64,000 nucleotides of DNA from Dactylis glomerata. Taxonomy: Eukaryota > Streptophyta > Magnoliopsida > Poales > Poaceae. The DNA lies in contig QXEO01000828.1 of assembly GCA_007115705.1 (NCBI GenBank), positions 238,149-302,148 on the forward strand, written 5' to 3'. Below the pieces are notes generated by a model. The model did no database searches and had not been told where the DNA came from. It worked only from the letters and a program-made list of their open reading frames with translations. A program made the position numbers and the translations under genes. This document shows, one piece after another, positions 10,609 through 21,543 of the stretch (positions are counted from its first letter, which is position 1; the number at the start of each line of letters is the position of its first letter).

Positions 10609-13600
10609 ATGCAGATCCTCCGGCGGAACCTTCTAGAAGCTTCCCGCCGCCTCTCCCTCCTCCTCCGCTCTCCACCTCCCGCCACCCACGGCCACGCCCA
10701 TGCCGTCGCTACCCTCTCCGCGGCCCGGCGAGGCCCGTCGACCGGCTCCCTCGCCGCCACGCCGTGGGCCGCCACGCAGCGCCGCGGGGCTAAGATGCTC
10801 GGCTCCGACGTAATTACCCTGCTGCTCCCTCTCTGTAGGTTCTGCTCGATCGGCCCGTGCCCGCCTAGGGTTTAGCTAGGGTTCTGCTAAGCCATCTAGA
10901 TCACTATTTGAGTTTGCTACTGTTGCTGCTTTGCTCAATTCGGAACGAATTCGGGAGAGTCGTTTCGTGAGCGGAGTAGTGCGTAGCAATCGAATAAATG
11001 TGTGGAATGGTTCTAGATTTTGTCTGTGTGTAATAATGCTCAAATTGTACGTTCTAGTTTTGGCATCCTCAAGCACTCTGTAAAGTCAAGTCGTTAGATC
11101 ATGATGTGGATTCTCCTTGCAACCTACTGTTGTAGTGCCTCTGGTGCAGGAAAGTGTGAGCCACGAGCCTATTCTATTGTAGGTTTATCTGAGTAATTTA
11201 GTATCGGATCGATCTTATTGACATGAATGCTAATTTAGTAGCTATCATTGAAGTCGCGTTCTATCTTTTGAAAGTTTATGCAAAAACAACTTTCGGTGTG
11301 CATTATAGTGGGATGTTGATCGTGGCCTATTGATCATATCACCAGTCTGATTTTTTGCTGATGCCTTTTCAGTTCTGTTATTTATTAATCTATAGATCAC
11401 AAACCAATGCTTACATTGACATGAGACTGTCTTCATATGTTGTAGGTGAAACTTGGAAATGTTATACAGAGAAGAGGTGTGTGATTAACTGATTAGATCC
11501 CTTCCATTTCGTTTTTCACTTCCAAGTATCACGGATTATTTACTTATCCATCTTTTGGGTCAACCTTAAATCAAGGCCGCATTTATCAGGTATGTTTAAC
11601 TGCTTTTCGTATCCTACATCGATGCATATTCCTGTTTTACACAAACTATGTTTTATATTCGCCTATGTTTCTGGTGTGCTAAGAAAAATCACTTTATCCT
11701 CTTGATTGTGTTTTCCTTAGGTGATAAAATATAATCATTCACATCAAGGAAGAGGAGGAGCCACAATACAGGTCATTTATTTTGTTTTATTCTTTCAATC
11801 TGTTCCAGCACTAAATGTTGCATACTTAGTAACTATCATGTTGACAAGCTAATGTAAACTTGCCAGTTTTTTCTTGCATATGTGGTATCAAACACAATTA
11901 GTGTCACTTTGAGTCATCAGAGACTCAGAGTATTTATTTGAGTAATAGCAAGAGAAGTTGATGCCGACATGGGGGGAAGATAACTTAGCTCTAAAATACA
12001 AAAGTGTAACGGCGAGCACAGTTGAATAAACGGCTAGACACCAAGAAATACGTATGAATAATCCCGATGGCATGTGGTTGACTCACTGTTACCCCATTGG
12101 AACGTCTGCAGTTTCATGCAAACGTCCCAACAAATGATGCAAAATTAAGTCGGGGCACATTTTTTTGTTAACTTATATATGTGCTTAACTTAAACTGGAG
12201 CATAAGTTTACCATTTGTTTCGTTACCAATTTGAATTTTATTCTCAATTCTTGGTTGCTGCAGGTGGAACTGAGGGATGTTGACACTGGAAACAAAACAG
12301 TAGAAAGATTTCGTACTGATGAGGCTCTCGAAAGTATGGACATTTCTTCACTGCGTATATAAACGACATTCTAGAACTAAGTTATCGGATTTGGTGTTGT
12401 AGCTTGATTTCCCTTGTGCAGATATACGCCGTCAGTACTAAAATGTGCTCTTGTGCAATTTTTGTCGGGCAGCTCTTTCATGTTTTTGTAGCTTGAGAAA
12501 TAATTTCTTCTAATGTGTTAATGACATTCAGTATACATGACTCAATACTCGAGCTGTGTTAGACACTCATAAGCTACCAAACAAACTTGATATGTGGACC
12601 ATCTACAATCAACTCAAATAATGATAAGGATTCTAGAAACTGGATGCATTTCCAGTCTGTTGGGAGTCTTACATCCAGAACTTCCTATACTAATCACAAC
12701 CAGAAATTAATGTTTTTTACACTTCGTTTGTCAGGATTTTAGCAACATTGACGTTAGTTTTGCAGATAAACACACTGTATCAACAATAATCGAAGAAAGA
12801 AGAAAGATAACTGGACGTCCTATTGAACTATGTTTGACAGAGCGTGGCCAAAATAATCTGGTTTTCAACAGGCTCTTGCTTGAGTTACCGTGTAATCATT
12901 ATTTTCCAACAACATATAGTCCAGTGGTACTTTCATAAAGCACAGCCGTTATAAACAGTAAATTGGTTTCGTTGTTCAGATTTGAAATTTGTAATTCATG
13001 TTCATAATGGAACGCTAATCATTACGTATTCCTTTTTAAAACATTCAGGAGTTTTTGTTGAGGAGAAAACTTTTACCTATCTGTATCAGGAAGGAGACAA
13101 CGTTGCTCTTATGGAGTATGTTTCTTGCCATTCCCTCATTAACATGATGTATTGTGATGCCGTCCATATTCATTTATATCCATTGAGTGATAACTTTATC
13201 TGGAATTCTTTTTGTCAGGCCTAGCACATTTGAGCAACTCGAGGTTTCAAAGGAACTGTTTGGCAAAGCCGCTGCATATCTGACAGGTTCAAACAATATT
13301 AATCGACAGCCACAAGACACACCTATTGTTTTCAATACTAGATTCTAAGAATGTCCTTCTGTTTTTACCCTTTGAATAGTTAGATCCTTGGTTTCTTTTG
13401 CGCCTCTAGCTCTCATACATGCAAGTTAGTGCTGCTACAGTAGTACAAATGATAGTGATCTGTATATGTGCATTGTAATAGTGGGCTTAACCTTATCCAA
13501 TACATGTGCATTTCCTTGTAGTTCGTAGCCACAACAAAGATAGCATTGCCTAAGAGGCTCACCAACTTCTTAATTGACAATGTAGATGACTCACTCAATG

Positions 13601-16600
13601 TTGATATTTAATGCTAATTTCAGAATTGTTTTAAAATGTACTCCCTCCGTTTCAAAATATAAGATGTTTTAGGTTTGTGAAGCAAATGTATCTAGACATG
13701 CTTTAGTGTGTATATTCAAGTGAACCTACACAGTAAAAGATGTCTAAATACATTTGTTTCACAAAAGCTAAAACATCTTATATTTTGAAACGGAGGGAGT
13801 ATTTGTTTATATCATGGCATCCTCCTCATTTTCTCACTTGTAACAGATGAGATGAAGGTGACTCTACAGTACTTTGATGGCCGACCATTGTCTGGCTCAG
13901 TGCCTCCTCGTGTGACTTGCAAAGTTGTTGAAGCACAGCCTAATACGAAAGGGCTAACTGCTCAACCACAGTGAGTTTCGTATTACTATTCATCATCAAA
14001 TTAGTTTTTTTCTGCTACATCTATTTATGTCCTGACAGTTATAGGTTTTTCATTGTTCCCCTACCTTAAATGGTCAAGGCGACTTTTCATATTTTATAGC
14101 TCAATATAAGGGCAGTCCCAATGTGGTGATGTCAGATCATATCTAAACCTTACACATATGCATAGATATTACGTGGCAGCCTAGTTAATGTGGAAAGAGA
14201 AGGTTACCATATTGTATTGACGATACAACTCTTTTCGTGGCAACTGAATATTATTAATTTCTCCAACAGCTTCCTCTTTGTCCCAGAGAAGTTCTGCCAC
14301 ACTAGCTCCTCCCCTTAGTTCATACCTATTGCTGACGGCGTCGTTTCTTTGTTGCCTATCCCGGCGCCGTGTTTTCTCGTCCACATCCCAGTCCGCCACC
14401 CACGTCATCCATGCCACCACTGGATTGCCGGAAATCAATGGCCGCTCCTCCCTTGCCTCCTGATTCCAAACCAGCAGTGCCCTGATGCCTTATTGTCCAT
14501 CTCCTCAAGTCGATTTGGCAGCTTGTGTTGTGCTTCTCTTTCGCTGCAACGCCGTTGGTGGCCACGTCTCTTGCTGCTGTACAGAACAGGCACCTGCAGG
14601 CTCTCCAGTCTCGTGCTTTTCCTAATCTCCGTGGCCAACCTTTATCCTAAAGAGAGAGAGAGAGAGTCTGGGAGGAACGTACATTCAGGAGAGATGCAAG
14701 CTTGTGACAAAAGTACATGACAGGAGAGAGATATAGTTGGGTCGACCACTAGCTTAGCACGTGTCAAATGCTCACATATATGCTACTTAGATGTTATCTT
14801 CGATCACAGAACATGTCGTAATAAAGAAAATTAGATTCAAGAATAATATACGATGCACTGGGAAGATTGTACCCATACATGTATTTTATGCAGCAAGATA
14901 CGGTCTTAGATATGATGCACTGTGAGTGCCCTAAGCGCTCTTGTCAAATGTTCAGCAGTGAAGTTTTTTTTTTTTTGAGAGAGCAACCCCATATTTCATT
15001 AATCAAAAATCCAGTTACAATGAGCAACATATGTGGAAACTAAAAGACAGACCGAGATAAAATTATTATCCTGAATTTGCAGATAAAATCCTAAGAGATT
15101 GTTCAGCAGTGAAGTTATAGTAATATAATAACATATTCCATTCTATTGTTGACTTGTTGCATATGTTGCTTGGAGTGAGTGTTCATAGCGATCTAACCAT
15201 AATATGAGCCTTTTAGTCTGGAGGGAACAAACCAGATGAATTATTTTCAGAGATGAGACTGGAAAGTTACTTGCATAGCTAGTAGTTACAGGCAGCGAGC
15301 AGATGGCAGTAGGCCAGCTTTCATAACAAAGGATCTACAAAAGCTATAAGCATTAGGTCATGTGTACCAGTGCTGTCCAAAACATTCAGTGCTGGATCCC
15401 AATTAGCGACTCACAATTTTTCGCTGACCCATAATTTGTAGGAGTGTTTTTTTTTGTTGCCTCAGATCTCCGCTGACCTGTTAGTAAACGTCCTAAAAAT
15501 TCTGATAATGAATAATATTCCAGTAGTTTGTTCATAAAACCATATCAGCAGGCTGGAGTATGGAAACCTAAACATTCGATATAAAAGATCATTTTGGTAG
15601 AAGGGCATTGTCTAATCCCGCAGAGGACTTTTGGGGACCGAGACTTGTTGACCATTTATCTGTCATTCTCCATGCACATTTCACCAAGAACATAACTTCT
15701 CTGATGCTTGTGCCTGCAATACTACGGAATTATATCCATTCACAGCGCATCGCACATTCCACTCTAAACAGCGTAATGAATCTTCTATTATCAAATATGT
15801 GAGGCCCAGTATTATGCGGTAACTAAGCTTGTGTTTGTACTAAATGCAGATATAAAAGAGTCATGCTGGATAATGGTCTTACAGTGCTTGTAAGTTTACG
15901 GGTACCATTTCATAGTTTATTCACCTAGCCATTTAATAAATAGTTGAAGTACATCTAGAACTAGTTGTTATTGCAATGTCAGTCTTATATCTTTGTGGAA
16001 TGGTGTATGGAAGAGCGTCTTATCAGTATACATATATCTGTTATGTTATCTCTTATATTGTATAATTTACATCAAAAAATGTATCCACATGGAAGTATGA
16101 CAAGCTCTATCCTGAACTTAATCAACACTGACATGATTAGCCTTGCTGAGAACTTATTTACTTGAAAGTTGGAACATGTTCTTCTTTGTCATCTAGTAGT
16201 ATTCGTTGTTGTAAAGTAATTGCTTAGTAGTCATCACATCATTTCTGTATAACTGATTTGGACGTACTGAATCAGCACTGTATCATTCTACATATGATGT
16301 TTAGAAGTCTTGATACATTTCTTTCATATTAATTTCTCATGACCAACCCTTTTTTCTTGCCCTTTTTAGTGATAAAATTGTAGCCACTGCAAACCTGCTT
16401 CACTCCCCTCTAGCTAGTCAATGCAGCTTCTAGTGTTCGCCACGAAATAGATTTTTAGATTTCAGTTTCCGGCTACACATCCTAATCATCAATAGCAAAA
16501 TCAGAAACCATGAAATTTGATGGAGTCCTGCAACTTTGAAGTACTTCTCACTTCCATCATTTTTTCGCCAATTGTAGGCTCCCCCTTTTATTGAAGTAGG

Positions 16601-16784
16601 CGAGAGCATTGTTATTAGTACTGTGGATGACTCATACATGACGAGGTAAGTTGTGGGGATTCTCAATTACTCAGATTTTACATGATGTTGTATTGTTCTA
16701 TAAATAAATGCTGTGATGGCCATATGTATTTTGATAGTTAATTTCCTTATAAATTCACTGGAGCAATTTTATTGCAGGGCCTAA
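10609..16784 (+). CDS. Organelle-type translation elongation factor P, eleven exons (246 aa)
   Basis: Exons: 10609-10809, 11446-11476, 11576-11589, 11721-11771, 12264-12333, 13049-13115, 13219-13286, 13847-13970, 15850-15889, 16578-16645 and 16778-16784. EF-P binds stalled ribosomes between the P and E sites and helps form difficult peptide bonds such as Pro-Pro. Residues 1-60 are Arg/Ser/Ala-rich, consistent with an organelle transit peptide; I infer a mitochondrion or plastid. Domain I (VKLGNVIQRRG..YQVIKYNH) carries the loop QGRGGA with Arg93 at the tip, where the E. coli protein has its modified Lys. KOW-like and two OB domains follow (FVEEKTFTYLYQEGDN; VTLQYFDGRPLSGSVPPRV; IEVGESIVISTVDDSYMTRA). 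Exon 3 has only 14 nt. A likely poly(A) signal AATAAA is at 16928. It converges on the minus-strand oxygenase gene. Confidence 0.93.
13641..13799. mobile_element. Stowaway-type MITE in EF-P intron 7
   Basis: Inverted ends CTCCCTCCGTTTCAAAATATAAGAT and its complement are flanked by TA at 13639-13640 and 13800-13801. The 159-bp element is almost wholly palindromic and has no coding capacity, as expected for a Tc1/mariner-derived MITE. Confidence 0.95.
14110..14931. mobile_element. Non-autonomous Harbinger/Tourist-like element in EF-P intron 8
   Basis: Ends GGGCAGTCCCAATG and, in complement, GGGCACTCACAGTG are similar, and a second block (CATATCTAA) matches in inverted order just inside. TAA flanks both sides (14107-14109 and 14932-14934), the target site of Harbinger elements. 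The 822-bp interior has no transposase. The family call is tentative because the ends are diverged. Confidence 0.6.
14949..15116 (-). mobile_element. Short 5'-truncated retroposon with 17-bp target duplication
   Basis: TGTTCAGCAGTGAAGTT occurs at 14949-14965 and exactly again at 15100-15116. Between them lie a poly-T run (poly-A of a minus-strand copy) and about 120 bp ending at the second repeat. This is the signature of target-primed insertion of a truncated LINE or SINE. The inserted body resembles 3' tails of grass LINEs. Confidence 0.85.
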
Positions 16785-17395
16785 GTGCGGTCTCATGTAG
16801 ATGGCATTTTGTGTGCTCCGAAATTGGGATTGGACTTTGCGCTTGCCTTCTTAGATGTTTGCTTGTGCCATTGACACAATTCTGAATTTGCCTCCTCAGG
16901 AAAGGCACCCAGCTCTACCATGTATTCAATAAAACAATTGTTCATATAGATATTATTTAAATAGGCTTCTCGTTAATTCTGGGGAAACGCTGAGAAAGAA
17001 TGCATGTTTACATTGAAATGTTTGCCCTTATAACTAGTAGTTCTAAAAAGTGAAATAGTACTAGGATGTGCTCAGTATCTGCAACTCCATATGGAAATGT
17101 CAATCATATATCAATAAGAAGTTCCATTATGTTCTGTATATGGTTTTGCTTGTGGCAATTTTCTCTATTCGCCTAATAACATCAACAGTTATTGATACAA
17201 AATTCAAAATTTTCTATATCATGGCTATAGCGTTTCCGCGTTGGCTGAAAACCTGGTGTCGGTAGAAAAAAGTTAGTTGATTTATATACAGCTACTACCA
17301 ATATCAAATAATGTGATGTGCTTCAAGTACACTTTCTAATCCGCATCAAGTCAGAAGCTACAAAATCCTATCAAGGGAACACACAATGTGTGTCT
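16785..17395. other. Convergent intergenic region between EF-P and the PTC52-like gene
   Basis: This holds the 3' flanks of both genes. No coding sequence is supported. Confidence 0.5.
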
Positions 17396-19559
17396 TCACT
17401 TGTAAGCATGTACGTAATCCTGGAAATAGAAGTTCTTCTCGATGAAGTTGGCGAGCCAGCGGGACGCAGCAAAGCACAACACGGCCAAGGACACGATGGC
17501 GGTTTTCTGTACCACAGACGTCACCAGCGTCCCCTTTGCGATGGCGAGGAAGCCGACAACGGCGACAGCAGCAACCTGCAGGGCCACCTCCAGTGCCTTC
17601 ATGCCCTTCAGCGCCGTGCTGCAGCTCCTGCACTGCGCAACGTGCGACCAGTACCTGTGGATACCATAACAAAATCAACCCTTATTATTATCACTAATTT
17701 CAGAGCTTCAGGTTGCAGTCAAGAGGAATATCTGCTGTGCTTATTTTTACCTCTCCATGAGTTTGTCTTTGGTTTGAGTCGCCGGCAGTTGATCAGCAAC
17801 TGGGGCAGCCCAGCCGATCTGGTTCTTGCAGTGCTTTCTGAACCAGTTTCTGAAGGCGATAACCATGTTGTCCGATTGCGTGGGCACGTATACAGCTTTT
17901 TGCCAGTTCTCAAGGCCGGCTGCAGCGAAGTTGCGCTCCTGAATGAAGGAAGAACAGTAGTGCTTGAGCTCCATAGCAGTGAATCAGGATGAGGATCAGA
18001 AATTCAGATTTAGAATTGTTAGTACCTCGATATGGAGGAGGTAGATGTCTGAGTCCAAGATGGCGTTCTGCCCGATGTGGTAGTACCACCGCGGTATGAC
18101 CTTATCGAGCCAAACGCCGACGTTCCTTGGGAATGCCCAGATCACCCTGCTCTTCCCTGGTGCCACTGGAATGCACATGAACACCAGCATAAACTGAGGT
18201 TTCTTCTTTTTCTTCTCCTGTCCAAACCAAGCACAAACTGTGAACTTCTGAATAAGTTCAGGTCCGTTCTTCTCTGAATTGCTGCGATTTTGACTTGAAT
18301 TGGCATGAATGGGAGACCGGGCATATCAACTCATACCTCTCCCTCGGCCGCTCTGGGAAGTGGCGAGCCGTAGAAGGTGCATGGTGCGACGTACCGGAAG
18401 TAGCCGCCGTTCTCCTGCGGCGACAGGAACCCTTCCACGTTCGCCTCCTCTATCTTCATCTTCATTGGCCCACCACCTTCTATGTCGAACTCAACTGTGA
18501 AGAGAAGAAGAAGAACTGAATCAGCACTCCCATTCAGTAACACTGTATCCTGAAATTGACGTCGCCAATCATGCAAGGGCAGGGGCATATCTTCCGGGAT
18601 CTTCCTTCTTCCGGAGCTTGCCCATCAACCCCTTGTGCGCGTAGGGGACATGAGCAGGGTCCATGAGGTTCTCCACCAGCACATCATACCTGGAAATGTC
18701 AGAACAGTTGTGATTGAGAGTGTGTCTGCAATGCAGCTAAGAACAACTAATGGAGGTGCCGAGATTCAGATAAATGCACCCGTAGGAGAGGTCCCTGATG
18801 CCGTAGACGGTGACGAAGGAGGGGTCGTCGATCTCCGGGATGAATGGCGGGCGCTTCCTCTCCAGCACGTCTTGGTGCTCGGCGTCGGCCCTCGGGTAGA
18901 ACCACAGGATGTTGTTCTGCACCACGCTCGGGTACGACGCCACGCACGCCTTGCTGTTCTTGTGCACCTGCCAAGAATCAAGATTTAGACTCTGGTTTCG
19001 TGATCGGAGTAGGAGGAAATGAGAGGGGGATCGATCAATGGCGGGCGTGATTAATTACGGGGGGTCCGAGCGCGGGGGCCTGGGGGATGAACTGGCAGGA
19101 TCCCCGGCCGTCGAAGCACCAGCCGTGGTAGACGCACTGGAGGCGGCCCTTGTCGTCGATCCGGCCCTCGGAGAGCGGGGCGAGGCGGTGCGGGCACGCG
19201 TCGTCGAACACCCGCCACTCGTCGACGGCGCGGTCGTACCAGGCCACCACGCGGAGGCCCAGCACCGTCTTGCCGTGCGGCGCGCCGGGGTCGAGGTCGC
19301 ACACAGGGGCGAACGGGTACCACTGGTCCAGCCACTCGAACCGGTCCTCCTCCCCGCCGCAGGACGAAGACGGCGACGGCGGCGCCTCGGCAGCCACGGC
19401 CGATACCGGGGACGACAATCGTGCGCGCCAACGTCGCGCCGGCGCGAGGCGGGCGGCGGATGGTGATGCTCTGCCGGCGCTGATGGGCGCCGGGGCGGAG
19501 GCGCGGAGCGGGAGCGAAGGGCGCGCGCGCGGGAGGGTGAGGAGGGAGAGGGGATCCAT
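17396..19559 (-). CDS. Chloroplast Rieske oxygenase of the PAO/PTC52 (ACD1-like) group
   Basis: Seven exons: 19559-19059, 18967-18780, 18689-18591, 18496-18337, 18217-18026, 17938-17751 and 17654-17396 (528 aa). Residues 1-60 are a Ser/Ala/Arg-rich chloroplast transit peptide. The Rieske [2Fe-2S] ligands are C122-P-H124 and C142-V-Y-H145. The mononuclear iron site follows the family pattern ENLMDPAHVPYAH (N237, D240, H243, H248). Near the C-terminus are a redox-type CRSC (C451, C454) and two hydrophobic helices that anchor the protein in the envelope or thylakoid. The overall build fits PTC52/ACD1-like and pheophorbide a oxygenase, enzymes acting on chlorophyll intermediates. The C-terminal YFQDYVHAYK and the GKLRKKEDP segment make me favour PTC52-like over PAO. 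Intron 3 has AT-AC ends if the reading frame is to be kept. Confidence 0.9.
18497..18590 (-). other. Apparent AT-AC intron (intron 3 of the PTC52-like gene)
   Basis: Between the KLRKKEDPG and EFDIEGGGP segments no GT donor keeps the frame; reading on meets TGA at once. Cutting at GGAAG|ATATGCCC and CTTCAC|AGTTGAG restores ...EDPG-R-V-EFD... in frame with a 94-nt intron. The donor ATAT fits the start of minor-spliceosome AT-AC introns (ATATCCTT) only partly, and no strong TCCTTAAC branch site is visible. Confidence 0.65.
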
Positions 19560-20600
19560 GTCGTGTCGCTGGGTTTGGATCGATCCCGCGGCGGCCGACG
19601 GCGAGGAGCGAGGGCGTCTGAGGAGTGGAAAAAGAAGAAGAAGAAGATGTGGCTGTGGAGAGTGGCGCGCGGGAAGGGACGGGAGGGATGCGCGCCCGCG
19701 CGGCTGCGGCTGCGGTTGGCCGGCGTGACTTATCGACACGTCACCTGCCGCCCGGCAGCACACGTGGACTGCGAGTGGCCGCTGGACTGTAGGGCCAGAG
19801 ATGCATGTGAAAGTCCAAAAAGAACACTTTAGCAATTTGATAGGCACGGGGTTTTCGGAACTACAAATGGAGGACAAGCTACATGGTGGCTGTTTTAAAA
19901 AAAAATCAAAATTGACAATTGTAATTTTCAAAAATTTGAAACAAAAATCCTAGGTGTAGATAATGTTGAACTCTTCCAATATACAAAATTTGCTCCAAAA
20001 TTCGTTGTATTGTAGGCTATACAAGAATAACAAATCTGACAAATTTTAATGTTTTGAAAGCATACACTGTTCATCGTACCTAGATCCACACATTTTTTTT
20101 TGTTGTGTCTAAAATATAACAAATTTATATTTGATTTTTTGCACACTAGTAGATCTTAATATTGTGTACATCTATAATTTTTGTAGACACCACGACAATT
20201 GCTGTTCCTAGCCTCCAATTGTACTCTTCTAAACTGAAAAAAAGTATAATTTATTACAATTTAATATAAAATTTCGGAACAAAGAGAGTAGCAAGGAGCA
20301 AGGTGGAGACGGACTTGATTGAGATCGAAAAAGAAAAGTAAAGATAGCTAACCAAATGACAACTGCCCCCTAAGCTTGGTAGGCTCGTAGCAAACTAGCG
20401 CGGTTGATGCAACCAGCCCGGGCTTAGCATCCAGCGTAGGTGCGGCCCGGAAAGTTTCTATGATTGTCGCGCTTATCCTCTTCCCCAACATTGTGCAAAA
20501 AAAAAAAAAAAATGTTCCCTAAACGGAACACAGGGCCAGATCAGAAACTATCCGTCGCTGGTCGAATCGATCTGTTCTCGCCGGCCGGCGTGTTCCGTCA
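19560..20600. other. Divergent upstream region
   Basis: AT-rich sequence between the start of the oxygenase gene (-) and the small membrane-protein gene (+). No gene is supported. Confidence 0.5.
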
Positions 20601-21543
20601 ATGGGGAGCTTCGTCTACGGTGGCCCCTTCTGCTTCTTCATGCCCTCCTATGACAACAGCCAGCCTCGATCTGCCGACCCACAACGGCTGCTGCTGTTGG
20701 GAAACACACCCGACGAGCAGGTCCTGCTCCGCCGCATCCGCGGGATCGAAGAAGGCGTCCACGTCCGGCCAGAGCCACCGCCCAACGCCGCCAACTGGAA
20801 ATTCTTCAAAATCTTCATAAGGGTACGTACTAATCAAACCCACTTTGAATTATCCTTCCTTCCTTTGCACCTATGAATTATCTTCATTTATATAGTTAAT
20901 TCGGTTCCATATCGATGGATTAGCTTCCTTTGTCCTCTGAATTATCTTCATAGTATATAAGTTAATTCGGTTCCATATTAATTGATTAATTAAAGTGTGG
21001 CAAATCATCAAATCCCCGGTAGCTCCCTCGACTGCAATGGCGGAATTAGGATTTAACTGTTTGGGGGTGCCAAAGTCAATGTTCATAGTTTAAATAGCAT
21101 GTAAAGTATTTTTAACACAGATAATACACATAAAATTAGAGTAATTGCTAGTACTAGATTTAAAATATTTACTTTTTAAGGGGGTCCATTGGCGCCTCCA
21201 CTAGATACGCCCCTGCCGGACTGGATCGCACTCGTATGAGGTGTACTTCAACATACATTTCTACTGCTTGTGCTTACAACTCGTTAGAAACAAGTCATAC
21301 ACATATCGTTCTTACAACTTCTCACGATTCAATTTGCAGGGTTTTTGCACCGTGGTGAGCATCGCCTTGATTGTTTGGATTTTCGCGGTGCGACATTTCA
21401 ACTTGGATCCTGACATGCAAGACCCCTATAAGATGATAGCAGTTCTGATTTTTGCCCTAATGCCAGTGGGATTCGGTTTCATGATGACACAAGGAGACAT
21501 AGAAACCGAGGACACAAATGCTCAAGAGGAAGCACACTTGTAA
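20601..21543 (+). CDS. Small two-exon membrane protein, unrecognised (141 aa)
   Basis: Exons are 20601-20822 and 21340-21543, with an AGG|GTACGT donor and TTTGCAG|GG acceptor in phase 0. The first exon encodes a Pro- and Arg-rich soluble part (PDEQVLLRRIRGIEEGVHVRP). The second encodes two hydrophobic helices, CTVVSIALIVWIFAVRHF and MIAVLIFALMPVGFGFMM, joined by a short acidic loop (NLDPDMQDPYK), and an acidic tail ending EEAHL. The splice sites, codon pattern and helix pair make it look like a real gene. I do not recognise the family and assign no function. A hairpin of two helices with both ends on the same side of the membrane is the likely topology. Confidence 0.6.

Noticed and set aside
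18550..18600. GT donors at about 18560 and 18544 for oxygenase intron 3
   Set aside because: Reading to them passes an in-frame TGA, so they cannot end exon 3.
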